Positions 35,216 through 44,672 of a DNA stretch of 64,000 nucleotides are shown here, piece by piece (the stretch's first letter is position 1; every line of letters begins with the position of its first letter). The notes under the pieces are model-generated. The model did no database searches. It worked only from the letters and a program-made list of their open reading frames with translations, and was not told the DNA's origin. The translations under genes and the position numbers were made by a program. Source of the stretch: Tenacibaculum agarivorans (lineage in GTDB: Bacteria; Bacteroidota; Bacteroidia; Flavobacteriales; Flavobacteriaceae); the NCBI RefSeq assembly GCF_001936575.1, contig NZ_MSMP01000013.1, positions 1-64,000 on the forward strand, given 5' to 3'.

Positions 35216-36561
35216 TAGTTAAATAAATCTTCTACAGTTGAAATTGCTTCTGGTAAACAGAAAACGATAACATGATCACCAGCTTGAATATGCATATCTC
35301 CAAAAGACATTAATGCATTACCATTACGTATAATTCCTCCGAAAACAGCTTCCCTAGGAAAACGCAGTTCTCTAATAGGTTTTTCAGTAACTTTTGCTCC
35401 GTGTTGAACTTCAAATTCGAAAACTTCAGCATCTATATTATGTAGGTTTGCTAAAGCTAGAATTTCTCCTTTTCGGATATGACGGAAAATATTACTAGCT
35501 GCAATAAGTTTTTTATTAATAAGAGTGTCTATACCTATAGTTTGAGAAATGCTTATATAATCCATATTCTCTACTAAAGCCACTGTTTTCTTTACACCTT
35601 TAGATTTTGCGACTAAACATGACATGATGTTTGTTTCAGAATCGCCTGTAACAGCAATAAAAGCATCCATGTCTCTAATATTTTCTTCTTCAAGTAGCTC
35701 AAGATCTCTTCCATCTCCATTAATCACTAAAGTAGATCTTAAATCTTCAGCTAATGTTAAAGCTTTATCTTTATTTTTCTCAACTAATTTTACTTTAAAG
35801 TTGTCTTTACATAAATTACGAGCCGTCTTTTTTCCAACACTACTTCCTCCTAAAATCATTACATTTTTAATGGCAAGATGTTCTTTACCAATAATAGGAT
35901 AAAGTTTTTCAATACTATAATTAGGTACTGAAAAGTATACCTGATCGTTTAATTTATATTGTGTGTCTCCTCTAGGAATAATAGTTTGTGCAATTCCTTC
36001 TCTCTTTATAGCTATGGTAATAAAATCTACCATATTAAATTTTTCTTTGGCTTCTTTTACTGAAAGATCTAAGATAGGAGATTTATATCCTAAGGTAGTT
36101 CCCATTACATTAAAAAGACCATTTTCGAAAGCTACAGTATCATTAAAAGAAGATTGATGTAGTAGTAATTTTATCTCTTCAGCGGCTAATTCCTCTGGTG
36201 AAATCATAAAGTCTACACCAAAATCTTTGAAATCAATAATATCACTACTTAAAAATTCAGGATTCTTAATTCTAGCAATAGTTTTTTTAACTCCCAAAGC
36301 TTTTCCTATAACAGCAATAGTAAAGTTAGTGTTTTGGTTTTCAGTAACTGCAAGTAATAGATCAGTTGAACTAATTCCAATTTCTTTAAGAAGTTTTATA
36401 GATGTTGCATCACCTCTTTTAGTAATAACATCTAAGTGGTTATTTATATAACTTAGCTTGTCACCATCTAAATCGACGATGTAAGTATCTTGAGATTCGT
36501 AAGATAGCAGCTTAGCCAGATGAAACCCTACATCACCAGCTCCGGCTATTATAATTTTCAT
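35215..36561 (-). CDS. trkA: Potassium transporter regulatory subunit TrkA
   Basis: TrkA is the cytoplasmic ring that gates TrkH in response to nucleotides. The 448-residue protein contains two RCK modules: an N-terminal one starting MKIIIAGAGDVGFHLAKLL and a second starting VMILGGSSVGKKTARNL near residue 230, each followed by a TrkA_C domain. NAD(H)-binding acidic residues (YIVDLDGDKL, VINGDGRDLE) are visible. The ATG at 36561 places the Rossmann strand at the N-terminus; the frame open to 36645 adds a non-conserved extension. It is the first gene of the trkA-trkH operon. Confidence 0.95.
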   Translation of the reverse strand: MKIIIAGAGDVGFHLAKLLSYESQDTYIVDLDGDKLSYINNHLDVITKRGDATSIKLLKEIGISSTDLLLAVTENQNTNFTIAVIGKALGVKKTIARIKNPEFLSSDIIDFKDFGVDFMISPEELAAEEIKLLLHQSSFNDTVAFENGLFNVMGTTLGYKSPILDLSVKEAKEKFNMVDFITIAIKREGIAQTIIPRGDTQYKLNDQVYFSVPNYSIEKLYPIIGKEHLAIKNVMILGGSSVGKKTARNLCKDNFKVKLVEKNKDKALTLAEDLRSTLVINGDGRDLELLEEENIRDMDAFIAVTGDSETNIMSCLVAKSKGVKKTVALVENMDYISISQTIGIDTLINKKLIAASNIFRHIRKGEILALANLHNIDAEVFEFEVQHGAKVTEKPIRELRFPREAVFGGIIRNGNALMSFGDMHIQAGDHVIVFCLPEAISTVEDLFN

Positions 36562-37017
36562 ATCAAAAATTAATGAATAAGTATACAAAGATACATTTTT
36601 AACTGTAAAAATCGAATTGATTTTTACTATTTCGATTGAAAACAAGAAGTATATGAGAGAGTGCTATGTGTAAGTATTCCCCTAGGAGAAAAAAAAATAG
36701 TATGGACTTATTTGGTGTTATTTTTGTTTAGTGCCATAGGGAATAGAGGGATTGAAGAATATCGTTGATTTGTATAAATTAGATTATCAGAAAATGTTAA
36801 TAATTTTTTGTATTTTTTTGAAAATCATTTAGTTAAATATGATTTTTAATCGTAGTTTTGTAATCCCAATATATACGAACATATACAGTTAAACACTGTT
36901 GATTTAGTAAAAATTAAATTATTCTTTTTTAAATGTCAGTTTTCTAGGCAAAATAAGTACTAAATTCCCTATTGATTCTTTTTTGCAGTAATAAAAGTAT
37001 TATCAATTTTAAAAGAA
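36562..37017. other. Gene-free region between trkA and the first AraC gene
   Basis: This 456-bp AT-rich stretch holds no credible reading frame. A TAGTTTTG box at 36853-36860 could serve the AraC gene, and a TCCCCTAGGA element lies near 36678. No repeat or RNA structure was recognised. Confidence 0.4.
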
Positions 37018-37920
37018 ATGATACAGGTAAAATCTATTGTTGAATTATCAGAATTATTCGGATTTAAAAAACCGACAAATCCATTAATTGCCATTATTGA
37101 TATGGCAACATTAAAGACAGATCAAGAACTATTACAACAAGAGTTTGTATTAGATATGTATTGCATGACGTTGAAAGATGAAGCTTCTGGAGTTTTTTTT
37201 GGAAGAAAAAATTATGATTTTGGAGAAGGAGTAATGGTGTTTTCTGCGCCCAATCAAGTGCTTAGATTTACGGAAATAAATGAGTTAAATATAATGAAAG
37301 GTTGGATGTTATTTATACATCCAGATTTGATAAAAAATTCTTCTTTAGCAGAAACAATAGAGAATTATAAATTTTTCTCATACGATACTCAAGAAGCTTT
37401 ACACTTATCAGATAGCGAACAAGATACAATAAATGAGTGTTTGGATTTAATTAAAGAAGAGATAAGTAAAAAAGAAGATAATCATAGTAGAGTTGTTTTA
37501 GTTTCAATATTAAATCTTCTATTTAATTTGTGTAACAGGTTTTATGAGAGACAGTTTAATACAAGATCTACCCAAAATAATTATATAGTTACTCAGGTAA
37601 ACTCACTTTTAAAAAAATATTATAGAGAAGGTTTGTTAGCAGAAGAAGGTATACCTAATGTGGAATATTTAGCTAAAAATGTGAACTTATCTCCTAATTA
37701 CTTAAGTGACTTATTAAAGAAAGAAACAGGTAAGAGTGCTAAAGAGTATATTAATTACTTTGTGATAGATAAAGCAAAAACGTTATTAATGAATCGTAAC
37801 ATTTCTGTAAGTGTATTAGCATATGAACTTGGGTTTAATTACCCTCATTATTTTAGTAGACTATTCAAAGCTAAAACAGGAGTTACCCCACAAGTGTACA
37901 GGAAAAAATACGAAAATTAG
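37018..37920 (+). CDS. AraC-family transcriptional regulator (paralogue 1)
   Basis: A 300-residue regulator with an N-terminal cupin-like region (residues 1-180; FVLDMYCMTLKDEASGVFFGRKNYDFGEGVM, GWMLFIHPDLIKNSSL) and a C-terminal AraC double helix-turn-helix (about 205-298; VEYLAKNVNLSPNYLSDLLKKETGKS and LAYELGFNYPHYFSRLFKAKTGVTPQVYRK). The effector is unknown; in the flavobacterial members the N-terminal region probably senses a small ligand. Two close paralogues follow at 38056 and 41486. It has no operon partner. Confidence 0.94.
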   Translation: MIQVKSIVELSELFGFKKPTNPLIAIIDMATLKTDQELLQQEFVLDMYCMTLKDEASGVFFGRKNYDFGEGVMVFSAPNQVLRFTEINELNIMKGWMLFIHPDLIKNSSLAETIENYKFFSYDTQEALHLSDSEQDTINECLDLIKEEISKKEDNHSRVVLVSILNLLFNLCNRFYERQFNTRSTQNNYIVTQVNSLLKKYYREGLLAEEGIPNVEYLAKNVNLSPNYLSDLLKKETGKSAKEYINYFVIDKAKTLLMNRNISVSVLAYELGFNYPHYFSRLFKAKTGVTPQVYRKKYEN

Positions 37921-38055
37921 AGAGTGTTTTTATCATACTTTTAAGATTCGCTTTTTATTGATATTATGTTTAACAAAAGGTAATTTGTGTTAGTTGTTAA
38001 TACAAAAAAATTACAATTTTGATGTTAACTAATAATTAATATCACCCCTAAAATA

Positions 38056-38964
38056 ATGAGTAATGATATACTCGTAATAGGTTCTGTAAATCAATTATTT
38101 GAGATTTTAGAACTAAAAGAACCTAAACATTCATTTATACATATCATACCAATTGAAAAGTTACAAGTTATAGAACAATGCTTAGGTAAGCAATTTGTTT
38201 TAGATATGTATTCTATAATGTTGAAAGACAAAAATTATGGTTTATATTTTAGTAGAAAAAATTATGATTTTGATGAAGGTGTAATGACATTCACAGCTCC
38301 TAACCAGACTCTTTATTTATCTAAAACTGAAAAACTCAATGATGTAGAAGGTTGGTTGCTTATTTTTCATCCAGATGTAATAAGAAATACGTTTTTAGAA
38401 CAAAAAATAGAGGAATATCGATTTTTTTATCACGATACAGATCGGGCATTATTTTTATCTAGTAAAGAGCAAGAAATAGTAACAAACTGTATAGAGTTTT
38501 TACGTATTGAAACTAGTCATACAGAAGATAATTATAGTAAATCAGTAGTTGTTTCAATTTTAGACCTGCTTTTAAACTTTTGTAACAGATTTTATGAGAG
38601 ACAGTTTGATAGTAGACCTTTAGAGAGTAATTATGTAGTTACCCAAGTAAATAGTTTTTTGAAAGAATGCTATACTACGGGGTATTTAACTAAAGAAGGG
38701 ATACCAAGTGTCGAAAATTTAGCAAATGAAATTGGTTTTTCAGCTAATTATTTAAGTGAAGTATTGAAGAAAGAAACAGGTAAAAGTGCTAAAGACTACA
38801 TTAATCATTATATTATAGATAAAGCGAAAACGTTGTTACTAAAAGATAATACATCTGTAAGTGAACTAGCGTATAATCTAGGCTTTAATTATCCTCATTA
38901 TTTTAGTAGATTATTTAAAGCTAAAACAGGTATGACACCTCAACAATATAGACAAAAGCATTAA
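38056..38964 (+). CDS. AraC-family transcriptional regulator (paralogue 2)
   Basis: A 302-residue protein very similar to paralogue 1 along its full length: QFVLDMYSIMLKDKNYGLYFSRKNYDFDEGVM in the sensor part and VENLANEIGFSANYLSEVLKKETGKSAKDYIN plus LAYNLGFNYPHYFSRLFKAKTGMTPQQYRQ in the DNA-binding part. The shared FYERQF and VTQVNS linkers indicate tandem duplication. It is separated from paralogue 1 by 135 bases and converges with a receiver gene 5 bases later. The target is unknown. Confidence 0.94.
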   Translation: MSNDILVIGSVNQLFEILELKEPKHSFIHIIPIEKLQVIEQCLGKQFVLDMYSIMLKDKNYGLYFSRKNYDFDEGVMTFTAPNQTLYLSKTEKLNDVEGWLLIFHPDVIRNTFLEQKIEEYRFFYHDTDRALFLSSKEQEIVTNCIEFLRIETSHTEDNYSKSVVVSILDLLLNFCNRFYERQFDSRPLESNYVVTQVNSFLKECYTTGYLTKEGIPSVENLANEIGFSANYLSEVLKKETGKSAKDYINHYIIDKAKTLLLKDNTSVSELAYNLGFNYPHYFSRLFKAKTGMTPQQYRQKH

Positions 38965-38969
38965 TCTCT

Positions 38970-39392
38970 TTAGTTCTCACAATAATCAGCGAAGTTTGTA
39001 TTGATGATGGATATAAATTCTTCTAGTGTTAAAGGTTTATTGATAAAGGCGTTTAAAATATCATACTGATTAGCTTTTTCCTTATCTTCAATAGCTTCAG
39101 AGGTACTAATCATACATATAATTGTGTTTGTTTTTATTTTTTCAGAAAGCTTTATATACTCATCTAAAAAATCCCAACCAGTCATACCAGGCATATTAAT
39201 GTCTAAAAGAATTAAATCAGGATGAATACACTCTTTTTCATTATTTGTAAATAACATATCTAAGGCTTCTTGAGCATTGTAACTAACTAAAATTTTGTCA
39301 AAAAAATCTGATTTTTTTATTACTCTAGACATTAGAAAAATATCTGCTTCTGAATTGTCTATTAGTAATATAGATTTTAACTTTTTTTTCAT
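38970..39392 (-). CDS. Single-domain response regulator
   Basis: A 140-residue stand-alone receiver domain. The phosphoacceptor Asp lies in PDLILLDINMPGMTGWDFL, the switch Ser/Thr in IICMISTSE and the conserved Lys in FINKPLTLEE. The N-terminal acidic pocket is LLIDNSEAD, where the usual DD pair is replaced by DN. There is no output domain, so it works by protein contact. It starts one base after the stop of the PAS kinase on the same strand and is its probable partner. Confidence 0.93.
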   Translation of the reverse strand: MKKKLKSILLIDNSEADIFLMSRVIKKSDFFDKILVSYNAQEALDMLFTNNEKECIHPDLILLDINMPGMTGWDFLDEYIKLSEKIKTNTIICMISTSEAIEDKEKANQYDILNAFINKPLTLEEFISIINTNFADYCEN

Positions 39393-39393
39393 G

Positions 39394-40575
39394 TTAATTT
39401 AGGCTTGCTTTGAGTGTTTTAGAAATGGTAAAGTAAAATCGACTTCCTTTATTTAAACTAGATTCAACCCAAATTTTTCCTTCATGTATTTCAATGATTT
39501 TTTTACAAAAAGCCAAGCCTATACCTTGCCCTTCATATTTTGAAAAATTGTGTAATCTTGTAAAAATTTGAAAAATGTCTTTTAGTTTATCATTAGGTAT
39601 TCCAATACCATTATCTTCTACACAAAACTCATAAAAGTTAAATTTATTTTTCCAGCTAATAGTTATTTTAGGTTTTGAATCTATAGTTTGAAACTTTATA
39701 CCATTTGCAATTAGGTTCTGAAAAACAAGTCTAATTTCTGAAGGTAAACAATCCATTTTAGGTAATTCAGGTATTGAAATGACTGTATCTGTTTTTCTTA
39801 TCAAACCATTTAGATCCATAATAACATCTTTGATGATTTGATTAGTATCAGCGTTGTAAAAGTTTCTGTTTTTACCTAACCTAGAATAGTCTAATAAGTT
39901 GCTAATCATGCCTTGCATTCTTAAGGATGCATCATGTATAAATGAGAAATAAGTACTTAAGTTTTTATCTTCAGGATTATGATACTCTTCTTTTATAATT
40001 TCTACAAAACTGTCTATTGTACGTATGGGCTCATTTAGATTATGAGAAGCAATGTATGCGAAGTGTTCAAGTTCTTTATTCTTGATTTTAAGTTCTTCCT
40101 GATGTTCTAAAACTTTATTTAAGGCGTTTTTTAAAGGTGTAATATTGATATGACATCCTACCATCCGTAAAGGCTTTCCAGCAGCATCCCATTCAATTAC
40201 TTTACCTTTACAATATACCCAAACTATCGTGCCATCTTTATGGTAATATCTAACTTCACTACTGTAAGGAAGTTCTCCTTTAGACTCTATATGTTTATTT
40301 AATGCTTCAAATACAAGAGGAAGATCATCTGGGTGTACAATTTTTTGCCATGAATCAGGATGGTTAGGCATTTCATCATCAGCATACCCAAACATTTTTT
40401 TAAAAGTAGGACATAAATATTCTATGTTTTCTTGTATGGACCAGTCCCAAAAACCAGTCATAGTGTCTTCTAGTATAACACGTAATATCTTGTCTCTATC
40501 TCTTAATTGAGCTTCAGTTTCATTAAGTTTTGCTTTTAAAGCTAACACTTCCTTCTCTAACTCTTTTTCTCTCAT
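39394..40575 (-). CDS. PAS-domain histidine kinase, soluble
   Basis: A 393-residue kinase without membrane segments. A coiled coil (residues 1-30) leads into a PAS domain (about 32-148; GFWDWSIQENIEYLCPTFKKMFGY and a PAC-type VRYYHKDGTIVWVYCKG), then the H-box YIASHNLNEPIRTIDSF with His178. The ATPase domain carries VFQNLIANGIKFQ, CVEDNGIGIP and GQGIGLAFCKKI. The PAS domain suggests sensing of a cytoplasmic ligand or redox state. It is co-transcribed with the downstream single-domain receiver. Confidence 0.93.
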   Translation of the reverse strand: MREKELEKEVLALKAKLNETEAQLRDRDKILRVILEDTMTGFWDWSIQENIEYLCPTFKKMFGYADDEMPNHPDSWQKIVHPDDLPLVFEALNKHIESKGELPYSSEVRYYHKDGTIVWVYCKGKVIEWDAAGKPLRMVGCHINITPLKNALNKVLEHQEELKIKNKELEHFAYIASHNLNEPIRTIDSFVEIIKEEYHNPEDKNLSTYFSFIHDASLRMQGMISNLLDYSRLGKNRNFYNADTNQIIKDVIMDLNGLIRKTDTVISIPELPKMDCLPSEIRLVFQNLIANGIKFQTIDSKPKITISWKNKFNFYEFCVEDNGIGIPNDKLKDIFQIFTRLHNFSKYEGQGIGLAFCKKIIEIHEGKIWVESSLNKGSRFYFTISKTLKASLN

Positions 40576-40700
40576 ATATAAATATTTTTAGAGTTAATGT
40601 TAAATGTGTAATCAATGTTGTAAAAAATTGATTTTAGGTGTTTTATAATTCGGTTAATTATTTGAGGAGAAATTAGATTTTAGTAAATTTACAAAAATGA

Positions 40701-41255
40701 ATGTGTAAAATGATTCAGGATATTATAAAAATTTTAATGGTAGAAGACAATCCTGCTGATGCTGCTTTAATAGAAATACAAATTAAAAAAGTTGTAGCTT
40801 CTCCTGAAATTATTTGTGTAGATACATTTCAAGACTTCATCATAGCGCTAGAAAAAAGTAATCCAGATATAATTTTATGTGATTATCGATTGCAAGGATT
40901 TAATGGTTTTGAGATTTTAAAGTATATTAATACCCAAGCTCAACATCGTATCCCTTTAGTTTTTGTAACTGGAACAATTAATGATGAAGAGTTAGCTGCT
41001 AATTCAATTCTTTCTGGTGCTTCAGGATACATTCTTAAAAACAACATGAGTGTATTGCATAAAAAATTACTACCTCATTTTGAAAAAGTTGTAGGTATAC
41101 ATAAAAATACTCCTCTTGATAAAGAGAAAAGAGAAAACATTGAACAACTTCAAAGTTATTTAGATAAAGTAAAACATGAAAACGCAATGAATTTAGATTC
41201 TTATAACGAAATGCGTAAGATGTTAGATAAGCTAAAAGGGCTTCTAAGGGAATGA
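40701..41255 (+). CDS. Receiver-domain response regulator
   Basis: A 184-residue protein whose first 125 residues form a receiver domain: KILMVEDNPADAAL (acidic pocket), PDIILCDYRLQGFNGFEIL (phosphoacceptor Asp), VFVTGTINDE and YILKNNM (Thr and Lys switch). The last 60 residues are a helical Lys/Glu-rich tail without a DNA-binding domain. ATG codons at 40701 and 40710 are both possible starts. It is divergent from the PAS kinase gene, 125 bases away, and may receive phosphate from it. Confidence 0.9.
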   Translation: MCKMIQDIIKILMVEDNPADAALIEIQIKKVVASPEIICVDTFQDFIIALEKSNPDIILCDYRLQGFNGFEILKYINTQAQHRIPLVFVTGTINDEELAANSILSGASGYILKNNMSVLHKKLLPHFEKVVGIHKNTPLDKEKRENIEQLQSYLDKVKHENAMNLDSYNEMRKMLDKLKGLLRE

Positions 41256-41485
41256 TAAAATAGGAGTTTTTAATCCTGATATATTTTTTGTTTTTAAATC
41301 TTTGATTATAATGATGTTATCAGTTTTTTGATATACTAAAGTCAATAATTTTAACGTTGTATTAAAAAAAACAGAAATGTTAAAAGTCAAATAGTTAAAG
41401 TGATTTTATGTTTGGTTTTATTCATTTTGTGTTGCATAATATTAAACAAAATGGAGATATTTGTTAATATAACGTATAATTATAA

Positions 41486-42394
41486 ATGAGTAAAGGTTCC
41501 CCTAACATACAATCTATAACTCAATTGCACCGATCTTTTGGTTTTTCAAAACCTAAACATCCTTTGGTTAGTGTAGTTCAAGCTTCGGAATGGAAAAAAA
41601 ATAGAGAAGGTATTGATGTTGCATATAAATTAGATTTATACACGGTTTCTTTGAAAGACAAACGTTGCGGATTTTTTTATGGAAGAAAGCCTTATGATTT
41701 CGATGAAAGTGTGATGAGGTTTACTGAGCCTAACGAGACTGTTATTTTAAAAAATTCTAGTTATCCAAATGAGTTAGAAGGTTGGATGTTGGTATTCCAT
41801 TCTGATTTGTTTAGAAATACTTCTTTAGAAGATAAAATAGATAATTATAATTTCTTTTTTTACGCGCCTGATGAAGCCTTACATTTATCAGATTCAGAGG
41901 AACGAATCATTTTAAATTGTATTGATTTAATCAAAAATGAAGTTAATGAACGTATTGATAATCACAGTCAGACTGTGATTGTTTCTACTTTAGAGTTATT
42001 ACTAAACTTGTGTGCTCGATTTTATGAACGACAATTTAATACAAGATCAGTTCATAATAATAATATTATACTTCAAGTTAATTTGTTATTACAGGAATAT
42101 TATGACTTAAATTATTTAACTGAAAAAGGCATACCTAAAGTTAAATTTTTAGCAGAGAAAGTAGGCTTATCATTAAATTATTTAAGTGATTTGTTAGAAA
42201 AACAAACGGGTAAAAATGCTAAAACATACATTTATAACTTTATAATTGATAAAGCTAAAATTATTTTAACTGAGCGTGATATTTCTTCAGAAGAACTATC
42301 AAAGAAATTAGGTTTTAGGTTTCCAAATTATTTTAAACGGTTGTTTAAGCTAAATACAGGAATGTCTCCTGAAGAATATAAATTATTACATTAA
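41486..42394 (+). CDS. AraC-family transcriptional regulator (paralogue 3)
   Basis: A 302-residue regulator homologous to the two at 37018 and 38056 but more diverged: YKLDLYTVSLKDKRCGFFYGRKPYDFDESVM, GWMLVFHSDLFRNTSL, FYERQFNTRS, and the helix-turn-helix VKFLAEKVGLSLNYLSDLLEKQTGKNAKTYI plus LSKKLGFRFPNYFKRLFKLNTGMSPEEYK. The second recognition helix differs (FRFPNYFKRLF versus FNYPHYFSRLF), so it may bind a different site. It closes the AraC/two-component block; a terminator lies 130 bases downstream. Confidence 0.93.
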   Translation: MSKGSPNIQSITQLHRSFGFSKPKHPLVSVVQASEWKKNREGIDVAYKLDLYTVSLKDKRCGFFYGRKPYDFDESVMRFTEPNETVILKNSSYPNELEGWMLVFHSDLFRNTSLEDKIDNYNFFFYAPDEALHLSDSEERIILNCIDLIKNEVNERIDNHSQTVIVSTLELLLNLCARFYERQFNTRSVHNNNIILQVNLLLQEYYDLNYLTEKGIPKVKFLAEKVGLSLNYLSDLLEKQTGKNAKTYIYNFIIDKAKIILTERDISSEELSKKLGFRFPNYFKRLFKLNTGMSPEEYKLLH

Positions 42395-42522
42395 TTAAAT
42401 AATATGGTCCAAGTAATAGCTTAAGAAAACATGACTAGTAAATTTTAAAATAATTCCCAATTTATATTAATAATTTAATCCCCCTAGCGATTAGTTATTG
42501 AACTAGTTTTGTTCTTAAGCTT

Positions 42523-42550
42523 AAGCACCTCATTCCGAGGTGCTTTTTTT
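42523..42550 (+). terminator. Terminator downstream of AraC paralogue 3
   Basis: AAGCACCTC and GAGGTGCTT form a 9-bp stem with a five-base loop followed by seven T. It is oriented for plus-strand transcripts and lies about 130 bases after the AraC gene; the segment before it contains TCCCCCTAG and could be an untranslated 3' region. Confidence 0.88.
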
Positions 42551-42647
42551 GTTAAAAAAATATCTTAAAATGTCTTTTTTCTTTAAGTGTAGAATAGATT
42601 TGTGTTATTTTTTCAGTGTTTTGTGTTTTTTTTATATATTTGAGTGG

Positions 42648-42855
42648 AAGAAAGTTGTAAATACAACAAGCAATTTTGAAACCAAACTTAATATTATTAA
42701 TTAGTTCAACTATTTAATCCAAAAAATTAATAATACTAGATTTATCAAAATTGTATAAAACTATATAATCGTACAATAGAAACTAACTTACTGTACGAAT
42801 ATTGGGGGAAATAACATCCTTTACATTGAGCGAGTAAAGGATGTTTTCTTTTTTA
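42648..42855 (+). ncRNA. Candidate non-coding RNA of about 205 bases
   Basis: The segment lies between two plus-oriented terminators, begins just after a TATATTTG box (42635-42642) and contains no ATG on the plus strand, so it should not encode protein. Visible structure includes GTTGTA-AA-TACAAC near 42654, an 11-bp stem pairing TATTATTAATT with AATTAATAATA around 42692-42737, and the terminal hairpin. No known RNA family is recognised. Within the 42395-42866 gap this is the only stretch with clear organisation. Confidence 0.4.
42813..42855 (+). terminator. Terminator of the candidate ncRNA
   Basis: AACATCCTTTAC and GTAAAGGATGTT form a perfect 12-bp stem with a nine-base loop, followed by TTCTTTTTT on the plus strand. 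It converges on the kinase gene that ends at 42867 and has no plus-strand gene directly upstream. Confidence 0.82.
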
Positions 42856-42866
42856 CCAAATTAAAG

Positions 42867-44672
42867 TTATATAGGAATAGTAAAGTAAAATGTAGTTCCC
42901 TTTCCTACTTCAGAGTCAAACCAAATTTCACCTCCTAAAGATTCAATAATTTTTTTGCAATAAGCTAACCCTATTCCAGTACCTTCATATTGTTCTTTAG
43001 TGTGTAATCGTTGAAAAATAACAAATATTCGTTCCTTAAATTTCTCTGGGATTCCTATGCCGTTATCAGCTATGGAAAACTGCCAGAAATCAGAAGTTTG
43101 TCCTTCAGGAGTAACTTTCTCGCAACTAATATAGACTTGAGGAGATGTTTCTTTTTTTCTAAACTTTATGGCATTATTTATTAAATTTTGAAAAACCAAT
43201 CGTAGCTCTATAGTGGATCCTTTAATATGGGGAAGATTTTCTTTAGTAATTATAGCTTTATTACGACTAATAACATTAGACAAATCAATACTAACATGAT
43301 TAACTATAGCATTACAATCTATATCAGTAACTTCAGATTCTCCTAAGCGGGAGTATTCTAATAAGGCATCAATAAAACTTAAACCTCTTGTACTTGAACT
43401 AGCAATAAAATCGAGTATTATTAATCCGTTATCATCTAAATTACTCTTGTAGTCTTCTTGTAAAATTTTAGAAAAACTAGCAATAGTATTTAGAGGTTCT
43501 TTAAGGTCATGGCTAGTAATGTAGGCAAACTGTTCTAATTCTTTATTTTTTGATTCTAATAATACGGATTGCTTATATATTTTATCATTTTTAGAAGCTA
43601 GTTTACTATTGAATTTTTTAACCGATTTATAGCTTCTATATACTATAAAACATATTAACAATGCCAGAGAAAATAAAGTTATAAGTAAATATGAAATAGT
43701 TTTTTGTGTATTTAATTTGATGTTTTGTTCTTTTAATATACTTTCTTTTTCTATTATTTCTTCCTTTTGTTTTTCTAATTTTATTTGTTGGTTCAGAATT
43801 TCATTGTTAATAGAAGTAATATTTTCTTGTTGTTGTTTAATATCTTTCAGTTGATTTTTAATACGTTCTTCTAATTGCTTTTCAATTTTTAATTTTTCGT
43901 TATACTTTTTTTCCTGTAACTCTGTTTCATCTAATAGTGCTTCTAAGGCTTGATTTTGTTGTAAGATTGACTTGTTTTTATCTGTAAGTTCTTCTTTTTG
44001 AATTTCAATTTTCTTTTTTTGTTGCTTTATTTCCTGTTTTTGATCCTCAATTTGTTGTTCTTTATTCTCAATAAGTTTTTCTTGTTCTTGCTTTTTTTCT
44101 TCTACTTTATCAAGTTGTAGTTTTTTGTTTTGATATAGTTGCCTCCACTTTTCAGAAGAACTTATAGCATATTGTTTTAGTGTTGGAGCGGTATTAAAAT
44201 TTTCTTTCTTAAGAAGCGATTCATTAATTTCATAAGCATATGAATTGTTTACACTAATAATATTAATCATTGAAGTATGATAAGTGTAGTCTTCTGTGAC
44301 AAGTAATATGCCTTGTTTTGATATTTTTTGAAGTAGATAATTAATGTCAAAATCATACTTCTTATTTACAAATATGAGCTGTACATTTTTAATATCTCTA
44401 ATACTATTAAATTGTTTTACGAGTACAGGTTTATTTTTGATTTTACGTTTTTCAGCTAAGTTTTTAATATCATCTACAGTACTATCTTTACCTAATATTC
44501 CAATAGTAATTTTTTGATTTAGAGGGGTTGGCCAAGTAACTTGTTCTGCAAAATTAAATATAAATATAGCTCGTTGTAGACGTTTTATATCGTTGTTTTG
44601 AGAAGTAAGGTGAGTGAAATTCAAAAAGAATAGTAGAGTATAAATAGTTTTTTTATGTATAGATCTAATCAT
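42867..44672 (-). CDS. Histidine kinase with secreted YfiR-type domain and long coiled coil
   Basis: A 601-residue sensor. A signal sequence (residues 1-24) leads into a YfiR-like (DUF4154) periplasmic domain at about 28-170 (AIFIFNFAEQVTWP, ITIGILGKD, VQLIFVNKKYDFD, GILLVTEDY). A highly charged coiled coil rich in Gln, Glu and Lys spans about 175-325, then one membrane helix (326-346), the H-box YITSHDLKEPLNTIASF with His388, and an ATPase domain with VFQNLINNAIKFR, IADNGIGIP and GTGIGLAYCKKI. YfiR-type proteins sense redox or envelope stress in c-di-GMP systems; here the domain is joined to a kinase. It overlaps the TonB-dependent receptor gene by 4 bases, so the two should work together. 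Confidence 0.88.
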   Translation of the reverse strand: MIRSIHKKTIYTLLFFLNFTHLTSQNNDIKRLQRAIFIFNFAEQVTWPTPLNQKITIGILGKDSTVDDIKNLAEKRKIKNKPVLVKQFNSIRDIKNVQLIFVNKKYDFDINYLLQKISKQGILLVTEDYTYHTSMINIISVNNSYAYEINESLLKKENFNTAPTLKQYAISSSEKWRQLYQNKKLQLDKVEEKKQEQEKLIENKEQQIEDQKQEIKQQKKKIEIQKEELTDKNKSILQQNQALEALLDETELQEKKYNEKLKIEKQLEERIKNQLKDIKQQQENITSINNEILNQQIKLEKQKEEIIEKESILKEQNIKLNTQKTISYLLITLFSLALLICFIVYRSYKSVKKFNSKLASKNDKIYKQSVLLESKNKELEQFAYITSHDLKEPLNTIASFSKILQEDYKSNLDDNGLIILDFIASSSTRGLSFIDALLEYSRLGESEVTDIDCNAIVNHVSIDLSNVISRNKAIITKENLPHIKGSTIELRLVFQNLINNAIKFRKKETSPQVYISCEKVTPEGQTSDFWQFSIADNGIGIPEKFKERIFVIFQRLHTKEQYEGTGIGLAYCKKIIESLGGEIWFDSEVGKGTTFYFTIPI

